64,000 nt of DNA from Mytilus galloprovincialis (taxonomy: Eukaryota > Mollusca > Bivalvia > Mytilida > Mytilidae), in contig NC_134850.1 in NCBI RefSeq assembly GCF_965363235.1, forward strand, positions 37,320,602-37,384,601. The letters are read 5' to 3'. The position numbers and the translations under genes were made by a program. A model generated the notes under the pieces. It saw only the letters and a program-made list of their open reading frames with translations, had not been told where the DNA came from and did not search any database. Below, one piece after another: positions 47,480-58,600 of the stretch (position 1 is the first letter of the stretch; the number at the start of each line of letters is the position of its first letter).

Positions 47480-47638
47480 TAGAGACAGTTGGTAAGCTTA
47501 AATATAGATATGATGAAAGGGTTAAATTGAAAGCTATTTACTGTTCATTAAGTGGTCTTAAAAATCGAGGTAGCTATAGGCAAGATCTTTTTAGGGGGTT
47601 ATTTTAAAAATTTGGTTTCCATTTTTATTCAATCAATT

Positions 47639-47820
47639 CCTGTTTGATTTGACACGATTGAGAACTTGACATACCGGTATTCTCATGTGATTTTCTGTTC
47701 CTGTTTGATTTGACACGATTGAGAACTTGACATACCGGTATTCTCATGTGATTTTCTGTTCCTGTTTGATTTGACACGATTGAGAATTTGACATACCGGT
47801 ATTCTCATGTGATTTTCTGA
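47639..47820 (+). repeat. 61-bp tandem repeat, three copies
   Basis: Units start at 47639, 47700 and 47761 with 'cctgtttgatttgacacgat'. I see one substitution in the body of the third unit, so expansion is recent. It lies in the proposed 3'UTR intron of lectin D. Confidence 0.92.
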
Positions 47821-47869
47821 GTTTTAATGCCACTTTAAAGCATCGCTTTAGGGCTTTTTCGTGACGACC

Positions 47870-48060
47870 AGTTTTTTATTGATGAAGGAGGCCAGAGTGG
47901 CCAGAGACAACCAACGACCTTCAATAGGAAAACTGTCAATCCAAGTCAGTTAAGATTGATGTCGAGTGCACCTGCACGAGCGGGGTTCGAACTCACAACC
48001 TCAATGTTGACTGGCTAGTAATTACAGTAGTAACTACTTAGACCACTCGGCCACCGAAGA
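47870..48060 (-). repeat. tRNA-derived SINE, minus strand
   Basis: Read on the minus strand from about 48056 it opens with an A-box-like tggccgagtgg and a B-box-like agttcgaaccc, as in a Leu/Ser-type tRNA head. A body shared with 41905-42005 follows. These are RNA polymerase III promoter signals. I do not take it for a tRNA gene because no acceptor stem pairs. Confidence 0.7.
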
Positions 48061-48550
48061 CCGACTTGACATTTTATTCAACTGTCTATTGTCAAAGTCT
48101 GTATGCTGATCTTTCGATTTACTAACTGATACGTCCTTGCCAATGGTATTCGTAAGATGGCGTTATATATAATTTTACCCAGACATAACTCTGGAAGTCC
48201 TTGAACGACTTCTTCTCTTTCTTTTGTTAGCAATGGTCTGGTTCTATTATGAACGGTACTTGTTGTCCAAATTACACCAACAAATTAAGTTGATATTCGT
48301 TCAGTATAAAATATATTATACGAATTAACGGTAAGTTGCATATAATAAACAATGATTAATAAATAAATTTGGTGTATTTACTGTCTTCTGATTGGTTAAA
48401 ATTATTAGTTTTATTTTCAATGTTGTCAATTTTTATGGCGACACGCCCACTCTGACGTTGTATATTCATACGCCAACTTGTGTGTACGTTGTTATTGTTT
48501 TAATATAATTAATATAAAAAGTTCTTTGAGCCTTATTTTTGATAGAAATT

Positions 48551-48718
48551 TATTTATAATGAATGGCAATAATTTATGTTGATTTTATTGAACCATAAAA
48601 CTAATTTTTGACTCTTCACATTTTACATAATCCGCTTCGCGGATTATTCATTGTGAAGAGTCAAAAATTAGTTTTATGGTTCAATAAATTCAAAATAAAT
48701 AATAGCCATTCATTAAAT
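48551..48718. repeat. Long foldback with GC-rich palindromic core
   Basis: Arms of about 65 bp (for example 'ttgaaccataaaactaattt' and its complement) pair around 'aatccgcttcgcggatt', itself a palindrome. Its core resembles that of 21225-21321 (gcttcgc). It is probably a MITE. Confidence 0.8.
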
Positions 48719-49659
48719 ACATAATAGGTCGATTGATCTGCCGGTTTAAGTCGCGTAAATGTTTTCCCTCTCGCGCGCAAATGTGATGACTGTTAATCAC
48801 CAAATGTTCGCAAATGTACTATGTCCAGGCATATACCAGCATCTCTTTTTATCGTTATTAGAAATAACAGGAATCTCAAAACTTGCATCAATGACTTCAG
48901 AATCAAATTATATAATTTAGAAATATTAAGTTTTCAGGGCAAAATGTTTTATGCGTGTCCTATAAAAAATAGAGCTGATAATTATTTAACAAAAAACTGA
49001 TGAACCCAAGTTAAAAAAAGACAATTTATATTATAAAAAATATATATTTTTTTCTTTATTTTATATTATAATAAAACTGATAATTGACACAATCAATTGC
49101 TAATACTATTTGGAACAGAATTTATCCCAATAGTCAATTATCTCAAAAAACACCCCTCTAAAACCAAAACAGATGACTCAATTTGCCTGTGATCAGTTCA
49201 CACTATAAGGTGTAAATATACAGAAAGGAAGAAGTGACAGTGTTTAACCTTCCAGTCTATATATGGGATGTAAATCATTGTAATAACTACTTTAAGAGAT
49301 ACAAGGAGAGTTTATCAGTGTTGCGTACCTAATGACATTTTAAGAGTCATATACAAGGTAGTACTTAAATTGAATATGGTGACTCAATGAATAGCGTTTG
49401 TCTATCTAAGAAGGTCATATAAACTCCTAATCTATAAATGGAAATATATAAATACTCAAGATTGCAGATTGAAGATTTCGTGTGTCAATGTAAGATTTAT
49501 GTATTAAACAATATACTAAATTTATAAATAAATATATATATATTGCTGATCTGTAACAATAACATCTTCATGCCTTATATATCATGTACTGTAGTACGCC
49601 GCTAGATTAAAACTGACGTGGAAAGGTAACACATGCCCACCGAAAGCTCTTTTTTGAGA

Positions 49660-49819
49660 GCCCAGGTGGTCGTGTGGTCTAGCGGGACGGCTGCAGTGCA
49701 GGCGATTTGGTGTCACGATATCACAGTAGCATGGGTTCGAATCCCGGCGAGGGAAGAACCAAAAATTTGCGAAAGCAAATTTACAGATCTAACATTGTTG
49801 GGTTGATGTTTAGACGAGT

Positions 49820-49820
<1 letters not shown>
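49660..49820 (+). repeat. tRNA-derived SINE, plus strand
   Basis: A box tggtctagcgg at 49675-49685 and a perfect B box ggttcgaatcc at 49734-49744, followed by a unique body and a TA run. It differs from the 47870 SINE outside the tRNA-like head, so a second SINE family is present. Confidence 0.72.

Positions 49821-49821
<1 letters not shown>

Positions 49822-49856
<35 letters not shown>
49822..49856 (+). repeat. TA microsatellite, probably the SINE tail
   Basis: About 17 TA units directly after the SINE body. Confidence 0.9.
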
Positions 49857-49860
<4 letters not shown>

Positions 49861-49879
49861 ATAAGAAGCTGTAGAGTTG

Positions 49880-50215
49880 TCAATGATATACATCTCAACC
49901 AGTGACCAATTATAAGTGGACGTCAGTAATTACGGGTCACCATACGGCATTCAACAATGAGCAAATTCGGTATCCGAAAGGACAAATTTGAAACAATTCA
50001 CACATCTCAAACGATAAAACTAACGGCCTGATTTATCATGTACAAAACAATAAATGAAAACTGAATATAATATACAGCAACAGACGATAAATATTGAGTT
50101 ACAGTCGCCTGACTTTGGACATGCACATACAAAATGTGCAGGCTTAAACATGTTGTGTGCCCGCCAACACTCACCTAACCTGAGACAGGGTAACATAACC
50201 ACAAATAAAACTCAG
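49880..50215 (-). repeat. R3 followed by R6, minus strand
   Basis: 'acggcattcaacaatgagca' (R3), then 'cctgactttggacatgcaca' and 'aacctgagacag' (R6), all reversed. Confidence 0.6.
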
Positions 50216-50782
50216 TTTAAAAGGGATTAAAGTACCAAATCGAGACAAACACACATACGCTTGTTTGCAGAATAAATAAAACTGGTATTCCTTATATAAT
50301 CTCCTCGGGGTTAGGGTACAGGAGGATTTTTAAATATCATGGACTAATAAGATTTTAAAATAAATAACCTTTAAAACACAGGATGGAAATTAATATTCTG
50401 AAACACCAAAAGTAGGAAACCATTGTGTACAAACGTTTAAAACGTAAAGAAAGCTGGGTAATCACAAGCAAGTCCCACAAACAGGCCGAAAGTGATTTTG
50501 ATGCAGCACAGCAGAAGTACTAAAATCAAAAGAAAGATCATAAATCGATATTTTGTTACGGTGAAATGATGGATTTATCATTATTTCAAAATATCATAAG
50601 CAAAGTGTATTTTTATTACATATGTTATTAGAATTTTCTTTCGTTTAATTATTATTTCCTAATTCAATCGATATTTTAAAACTAAATATATTATCCGAGA
50701 CAATTTAATGGAAACATTCAATAGTAAACAGCATTCCAGAGTTATGTTTTATTGATTTATGCATCTTTTTATTCCATTTCAG

Positions 50783-51260
50783 GTTTCTACAATATCATCC
50801 AAATAAAGTTAATGACGTCATAATGACAGATCAGAAGGAAACATTAAATGGCAGCTTTCAAAAATCTATATCAATAACTTTATATCATAGACATTTCATG
50901 GATTTCATATAATTTATACGAGTTCTGCCATTATATCTCCATTTAGCATTCATTTTAAATTGTATATAGATCAAGAGGATATTTTTAGTTCAAAAGGGTG
51001 CTATCATACCCATGGTGCTGTCTTATGTTGAACGTAGTGTTTCACTTCATTGTATACATAACACTACATGTATTATCATTGTTAGTATTTCTCCAGCGAT
51101 TGTCAGTAATTTTAAAACTCTTTTTTTTTTTTTATCTTTTCCATTTCTAATCAATATTTATTTATTCAAATTGTATGTACAGTAATATTGTCATTGATAT
51201 GTTTTGTATATTTTGTATTAAAACGCATTTGAAATAAAATAATAAAAATGTACAGCTCTT
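50783..51260 (+). other. Probable 3'UTR exon of lectin D
   Basis: A strong polypyrimidine tract and acceptor (ttccatttcag) end at 50782. The sequence after it has no long frame and runs to two AATAAA signals. It pairs naturally with the donor at 47491|gtaagc, placed 12 bases after the lectin D stop. That is close enough to avoid nonsense-mediated decay. The join over 3.3 kb is inference. Confidence 0.5.
51233..51246 (+). terminator. Two polyadenylation signals, likely lectin D
   Basis: AATAAA at 51233-51238 and again at 51241-51246, at the end of the proposed 3'UTR exon. Confidence 0.5.
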
Positions 51261-51439
51261 TGTTTTTTTAATATAAAAGTCCTATTACAATTATTTGTAT
51301 AATGTTTTTGCCCATGATTTTTTTACTGTGACAAGTCTACTAATTTGTATGTACATCAATTTAAATTCAGATCTATCTGACAGTTAAAAGAAAAAAATGT
51401 GTTCAAAACATTATATATCACGTGTGAAAAAAGAGGTGA

Positions 51440-51625
51440 AACGTGCAAAAGTCATTTGAACTCATAAGTGAAAAAACAAACTGACATCGTCATTGCAAAA
51501 ACAAAACTATCTAAAAGACAAAAGACTGCGCAACACGAATTCTACCAAAAAATGGATGATCTCCGGTGCCCTGGAAGTTTTAACAGGCCCCGTGCACCCA
51601 TCATGTTGCTCATGTAAAAGCGTTG
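51440..51625 (-). repeat. R4 repeat
   Basis: 'actcataagtgaaaaaacaa', 'actgacatcgtcattgc' and 'gcgcaacacgaattctacca'. The small frame at 51493-51786 is mostly this repeat. Confidence 0.6.
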
Positions 51626-52114
51626 ATAAGTCTTTTTCGGTATGTCACTTTGATAGGAGAAAAGAGGACGGGTTTGTGGTTACGACAATTGAAACTTGTA
51701 ATATGAATGGTAATTTTTCCTTTGATCTTCAAGTGAGTTATCGTCGTTTGTTTAAGAGGACTGTGTTCAGATATTGCACTCTCTAATCCCGCCGTTGACC
51801 GCATCTCGTTGGAATAGCAAATATTGGAGTACAGATCTGTAGCTTAAACCACTGCTCTAACTTCCATCTGAGAAATTGTTATGGACAGTCTTACTCTGCT
51901 TCCTTCCAGAATTAAATACTGATAAACATCGAATAAAATTTTTCACGAACTTTTTTGGAAAGAAAAACAAAGCATATTTAGTAAAACAAATATGGCTTTC
52001 GAGTCAGAATTCCACGGCATCAGTTTATTTATATGTATCTAAAATACAAATCCAATTGTCATCTGCTACATGTGTTCATTTGATAAAATATCAAATATAG
52101 TATCACGCCACTAT

Positions 52115-52120
52115 TTTATT
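52115..52120 (-). terminator. Candidate polyadenylation signal of GPCR 1
   Basis: AATAAA on the minus strand, about 195 bases after the GPCR 1 stop. Weak evidence in AT-rich DNA. Confidence 0.3.
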
Positions 52121-52313
52121 GACAGTAAGTTTGATTGGTCAGCATTTAACCTTTGGCATGTGTCAAAGCATATATAGCAACGCTTTACTCATTAAGTGAA
52201 TCAAATACTTTAATTCGGAAAAGGCATGCTATATATATAGCATAGCAATATAACAATCGAAATTTAAATGTAATTTTCAAGTCATCTCTGTTTATATATA
52301 AAACACAATCATT

Positions 52314-53685
52314 TTAGTGACCATGTCCAATCTGTCTTTTACACTGACCTTTACGGTAAAGGGAGCGACAAGCCCGTTGGAACCGGAAGTCCGTAAACCC
52401 GTATACCATTGGATTAACAACGTTGTTTATAAGATAAAGTCTCAGACCAATTTCATACATTGCCAATTTCACTCCCTCCAAATTGTCTTTGATACTGGTA
52501 TCTAAACTGACTGTTATACATAAGCAAAAGTATGGTGCATGCACAATAACAAAGATGGCTGTGATAATTATCAACGTCCTTGTGGTTCTTTCCAAATGTA
52601 TTTGACTTTCTGGATTGTTCTGATGAACATGTAAATGAAGTTCATTCGTGGATTCCGACATTCGAGTAAGATTGTTTGCTAAAGACGATACAGTTGGTTG
52701 TTCCAAAACACAGTTCTTTTGTCGGTTTCGAATTGTTCGGACAATTGACGTATAAGCGAAAACAAGAACAAAAGTTGAAACCATGTAGGCTATTCCAACA
52801 GCGGCAAAATAAATAATAACAAGTCCTGTCTCATAGTTTTCGTCGTCCATCTCACAAGCCACCAAAGTATGATTACCTATATAAACAATATGCTGACCGT
52901 TTGTAAACACCCCCGGTATGGCTAAAACTAATGCAATCGCTGCTGCAATGAGCGAACAAATGTTTGAAATTTTAGTTGACATCCGCCATCCTGATAACGA
53001 CGTACAAATCCGTATATAACGTTCTACTGCTATTATTACAAGTAAAAGAATGGACAAGTAATTGAGAAAGTAGACGAAGTATCGATATGTTTTACATACA
53101 CCTTCAGAATAAAATCCGAATGGCTTCAATAAATATAAAATTTCTAACGGCATATGCGTTACACAAACCAATAAATCCACGCAAGCCAATGTTCTTACAA
53201 AGACCCTGTATGTTGACTGTCTGAAGAATTTGGTGAAGATAAACAGGACATTTGCATTCCCAAACACTCCGATTGCAATAAGAATGGCAATGTAGACTAC
53301 AGATGGCATCCGCTGAGCAATGATTTCTGATATTTCATTTTCAACTGTGTTATCAGCATCTGATTCGTCCTAATAAAACAAATAGTAAACCATTCAGAAT
53401 AAATGTTCCATACTCTGAATGCAAAATAAAATAAAACCTGCGCCGATATACATAAACCTGTTCAAACCTATCAAACACCACCCCCTGAAAAGGAATAATA
53501 CTCCCAAAAAACATAAAACAAAACAGAACCGAAATAAAACAATTAAAAAACTCTAAATATAAGAGGGTGAAATGATACGAAACAAAGTCTTTATATACTT
53601 TACGAGCACAGCTGAATTGAATATTGCCAAAATTATTAGTTTATGAATTATTTTAAAAAAATACCTTGGTAATAACAGATTCCAT
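52314..53685 (-). CDS. GPCR 1: orphan rhodopsin-like (class A) receptor, two exons
   Basis: The main exon is 53369-52314. A short first exon, 53685-53665 (seven codons from ATG), joins it in phase 0 (aag|gtat, ttattag|gac), giving 358 aa. If that exon is wrong, the in-exon ATG at 53309 gives 331 aa. Seven hydrophobic segments are visible. Class A marks (358-aa numbering) are G-N in TM1, the extracellular cysteine pair C99/C179, E123-R-Y125 in place of DRY, H284-A-P-Y287 in TM6 (no tryptophan of CWxP) and N326-P-M-V-Y330. A short Cys-rich C-terminal tail follows. The N-terminus is acidic. It is probably a plasma-membrane receptor for a peptide or small ligand (family knowledge), ligand unknown. 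A paralogue lies at 61999-63060. Confidence 0.85.
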
Positions 53686-53699
53686 GTTCTTTCTGCAAA

Positions 53700-55319
53700 C
53701 CTTTTGTATTTTTAACACATTGGTGTCGCTTTGTTATTGTCCGCTAACTTGGTCAAAATGGATTCAATAACGTTCGGAACAGGTAAAATACGAATTGACC
53801 AATTAACCTAGTAATTCTGATAAAAGACAACAAGAAGTAACAAAACAATAATACATGACTTGTTTAACTTCAGTAGTACTTAAGATGAAAATGGGAACAA
53901 TTTTACATTGGCTTGTTTGGACAACTGTTTCCAAATCCAAGTCACTAATTATAAGTCAACGAATTGGTTTACTCAGATGGGCTACATTATTAAAACACAC
54001 TTCTTATCTGGTAAACTGTCAACTTAATCAAAACTTATTGGTTAATTGATTTTGAGATTTCTCGGTTAAAACGATACACATTTTACTGCACCAGATGTGC
54101 ATTTCTACAATGAATGTCTGTTCAGTGGTGCTTGCGGCAAACAAAATAATGGTTTCATAGGGAAATCTTCTTATTTTGCTTTTGAATAACAAACTCATGT
54201 GTTTTTTTTATTACAGTCCTCTCAGGGGAGTACTACTATTTTTTGTATATGCACGATTTGAGAACAACAAACGTGAGAAAACTTTTTGAAAAGTAAAGGG
54301 TATTTCATACAAAAAGTGGGTCATGCTAATAATGTTATCATTTACAACAATTGGTTCAATACTTAGCCTGAATGTACACGGAAATTAATGGAAGACGTTT
54401 TTCTCTTGAATAAGAGAGTGTTTAATGCATAGAGACATTAAATAGTTATCAAAGGTACTAGACTTTTAATTACAAACGTCAGACGCGAGTTTCGTCTACA
54501 TAAGACTCATCAGTGATGCTCAGATCAAAATAGCTAAAAAGCCAAACAAATACAAAGTTGAAAAGCATTGGTGACCCAAAATTCAAAAAAGTTATGTCAA
54601 ATATGGCTAAGGTTATGCCTGGGATAAGAAAATACTTAGTATTTCGAATAATTCATACTTTTGCAAACAGTAAATTTATAGAAATGACCATATAATTGAT
54701 ATTCATGTCAACACCGAAATGCTGACTCCTGGGCTGGGGATAACATTCAATTAAGAAAAAACAATTCCTGTTGAAATGGTAGAAAAATGAATAAATTTAT
54801 GAATAAAACAAACATGAGAGAAACATTTTGAAGACCGTTTTTTCTCCAACAATTGCTTATAGAACATATAATTAAGAAGCCAATACTTATATCCTTGTTA
54901 TTGTGAAAAGAATTAATCGATTTTCAATAATATCCCGTCTTATAGTTCTCATATAACTAACATACTTGCACATAAGTATTTTACTATGCAATATCACAGA
55001 CTTTCTATTCATTTTCATTATTACATTTATTGATACGAATTCTGTTGTCTCTTTGTTAATAGCAATGCTTTTCCAGTTACCTCTGTTATGGCATTATGTT
55101 ATACTATAGATGAAAAAACGAAACTGCCAATATCTGTTAAAATTTCTAACACTTGCAATCTGTGTTAGCAATTTGGATTATTGAATAAAGTTTATGTTTC
55201 CAAAATGTTGCCGGGTGTACGATACTTCTTTTCAGACCCAAATTCGTTCATGCGCTAACTCTAGCATACCGTTGTGAGACATTGTAGAGCAATGTTTACG
55301 CAAAATAAAACATGCAATA
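53700..55319. other. Intergenic between GPCR 1 and R4
   Basis: Contains R1 at 54455-54760 (+, with distal tail) and otherwise AT-rich sequence with no exon recognised. Confidence 0.5.
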
Positions 55320-55685
55320 CAACCAGAGTTGGTTGACTGTTATGGAATAACCGTTTCACAGATGATATCAGATATGTACATGATCCACTTCACTTTTCCC
55401 CACGAAGGTGACCTTCCGCTTTAAACTATTTACCGGGTTTGTAATAACATGAGCAACACGACGTGTGCCAGATGTGGAACAGGATCTGTTTATCCTTCCG
55501 GAGCACCTGACACCCCCATATTTTGGTGGGGTTCGTGTTGCTTAGTCTTTAACTTTCTATGTTGTGTCTTGTGTACTCTTATTTGTTTGTTTGTCTTTTT
55601 ATTTTTTAGCCATGGCGTTGTCAGTTTATTTTTTATCTATGAGTTGGACTGTCTCTCAGGTATCTTTCGCCCCTCTTTTGTAGAA
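55320..55685 (+). repeat. R4 repeat, longest copy
   Basis: Runs from 'ggttgactgttatggaataa' through 'acatgagcaacacgacgtgt' to 'gccatggcgttgtcagttta' and 'ggtatctttcgcccctct'. It shows that the short R4 pieces and the 2640-2900 block belong to one family. An 80-codon frame inside is not a gene. Confidence 0.7.
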
Positions 55686-55689
55686 AGAT

Positions 55690-58600
55690 AAATGTAAATG
55701 CTTCCCGAATTCTCAGGACGAAGCCAATTTCTATGAAAAAAAACCCGCACAAATTTAATCATTTTGAAATCATTAATTTGATCAATTGTTTCAATTGTAA
55801 ATATGTAATATGAGGAAGGCGCTACCTTAAATGCCAGCTTTATACTAAGACACTGTCCTATATATTGATTGGTTGTTGGTTGTTTAATGTACAGTGGCAA
55901 ATATTTCATGCATGTTCAGAACGAATGTCCTAAGGTACATTAACATATTTTTTATGTCTAAAAGAAAATAATAAGTTCAGATGGAAAATGTTTAGTGAAC
56001 GAACATTGAACTTGAAAAGGCATGAGGGGTTATGGTATTTTTCCTGAAAAAAATATTCTGATTCCCAAATTGATGAATAAGAAATCTGTTCAAGCATAGG
56101 ACAAAACAAATATTTTGAATCCAGAAATCTACACCAAAAATGACTATCTTTCAGATATGCAAAATAAATTTAACTTTTATATATCTAAAAACATAAAATC
56201 TTCCCAAACCGCACATGTAGGTCTGTACACAGTATTTTTTTTAGGTGATAATAAGGCTGTATTTGCCAATTTGTTATGATGAACCTTAATACTAGTGTTA
56301 AATTTTGACTAAATAATTTTAATTGATAGCGCTGAAGGGCTTCGGTAGAAAAAATCTGACTGGAATAAAAAAAACATTATTTCTGATCATCTTCAGTTTG
56401 TAAGTTCTACATCAATTTCATGTACTAATTCAGAGTCAGTTTTACGTCATTTCTTGCATATATATTTTTTGTTATATGTACATGATGTAGCTTACTTTTC
56501 AAGTTTTTATATGACAGCAAATTAATTTGAGAATGGAAATGGGAAATACAAGCATGTCAAAAATTTGCTTTCGAGTAATGCTTAATCATGTCATAGTTGT
56601 TTTCAAGAAGACACATTTGGTTTCCAGACAATAACTTGAGTATAAGTGAATGGGTCTCTATGAAATTTTTCTAGATTATACTCATCTAGTATATATATAT
56701 TTTGTAAATGCAACAAATACTGATTTGGCAGGAGATGCACTCAAAATAGGGTGTTTTAAATATTTTATCTGTAATTTGTGCATTTTTCCTATGATATGTA
56801 CTTCTTTATAATGTTGATGTGAGTATCATGATAAAGAAAATATATTTGGTAAGTATATATATATATTTACAATTGACATGCGCCAGTGCGCTGCAAAAGG
56901 ATCTTCTTTCCCTTTAATTCCAAAAATTTATTTTTTTTCTCACAGAAACACATGAGTTATTTGGTAAATGAAACACTTTTCATTGTTTGAAACTTTCAGT
57001 AATAAAAATTTAATTTAGCCTGTTTAAATGTTTCACTGATTGTGTGAAAATTTTAACAGAAAATGTACAAAACACTTGATAAAATTGCATTATCTGCAGA
57101 ATTATTGATAACTCTCCTCACAATATATTCACAAGGACATAGAACTTACATATTGTCCATGCTATTCTGATCTGAGTTTTTATTCATACATACTGGCATG
57201 GCTGGTGCTGTTTCAAGTTGTCTTCTTTTTCGATTTCTTGAGAAGTATTTGTTTAACCTGTTCAGTCACTATAAAGTGTTACAATTCCTATTTAGACGCA
57301 ACACAGAAACAGTGACCAAAAAGGTACTGCTTTCACATGAGAGAAGCTAGAAAAAAATTAAATGTACACATTTTCAATAATTTTTGTAGGACTTGCTATC
57401 ATATGAAATTAAGGAGATATGTAGTTAGAGACTTCTGCTGAATAGAAATATGTGGGTTCAAATTAGTTCATATTGAAGTTTAAAGCATTCAAAATTAGAA
57501 TATGTTTGATTTCAACTGACATAAACAAAATGTTTTTATATGCTAAATATACATCTGTGGTCGTATCAGGCGTGGCAAATTTATTGCCTTTAGGTTTGTA
57601 CTTTTTTTTTATTTTGGTCATGAAAATAAATTTGAAGTTCTGTTGTGAAGTTGCTAACATGAGAATACCCAAATTGCACCTAAATTGTCATTTTTTTTAC
57701 CAACTTTTTTATGTACCAGACAAAAGTTTATTCTGTGCTTGTTTTGTAGAATATCCTTGTCTACAATATAGTTACACCAATTTAATTTTGAGTCCATGTA
57801 GAGTCATTGAAAAATGGGTTTGAAATTACATCCAAACAATCCATGATATTGTAATGAGGTCAGTACCCAAATTCCATACATCATTACATGTATGGTTAAT
57901 TTCAAATCCTTAAAACAGAGATTTTGTTTTATTTCTTTAAATATTCCGAACAATTTGACATTATTCCATGCTTTAACTATTATTTTTTGAAGAAAAGGAT
58001 GCTGGTAACAAATTTAATTTGCTCATTGTAAAAAGATGATAAGATAACTTCACAAGGTGAAAGAAAACTTGCAAGATTTTTGCAGTTGTTTTTTTTTTTG
58101 CTGAATAGGTGCAAGTTGGTTACTGAGTACAATTTTGGTACTGTGATGTTATATAACCTTAAGTGTGTATTGCTAAATAGGTTGAAATGTGAACCTGATA
58201 GTGATATAGTGATAAAGTACTTGGTAGAGTGAAAATGTTTTGATCAGGTTTAAACTGATGCATAAAATATGCAGGCAACTGCTGCAGCTTGAATTTTAAA
58301 GGATGTAGCCCACATACTTCCAAGTAACATGCCCTGTATATACCTATCAAAGTCATGGTATTCTCATGGGTTATCATAATAACTCCATTTTCCCAAAAAG
58401 AATCCAATTTTGGACAATATGGGAGCATACGATATATACAGTAGTCAGTTCTAAATGTACTACTCAGACTCAAGTCTCTTTTTATGATTAAACTTACAGA
58501 GAGGAAACTAAACAGTTTCCATCTCCTGGGACTGTATAAGGTGTGACATAATCAATGAAAAGATTTGTTGAGAGTTTGCCATTTGAAGGAAGTACAGAAT

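Noticed and set aside
47639-47820. CRISPR-like array
   Set aside because: Units are contiguous 61-bp tandem copies without unique spacers, and this is animal nuclear DNA.
47980-48060. tRNA gene on the minus strand
   Set aside because: A and B boxes are present but the body is shared with 41905-42005. It is a SINE head.
49675-49744. tRNA gene
   Set aside because: Pol III boxes are present but no cloverleaf with paired acceptor ends can be drawn, and a SINE body plus TA tail follows.
55449-55691. 80-codon plus-strand frame
   Set aside because: It lies fully within the R4 long repeat found at several places in the window.
57473-57823. 116-codon plus-strand frame
   Set aside because: AT-rich, mixed composition, opposed by an overlapping minus-strand frame of similar quality, no domain.
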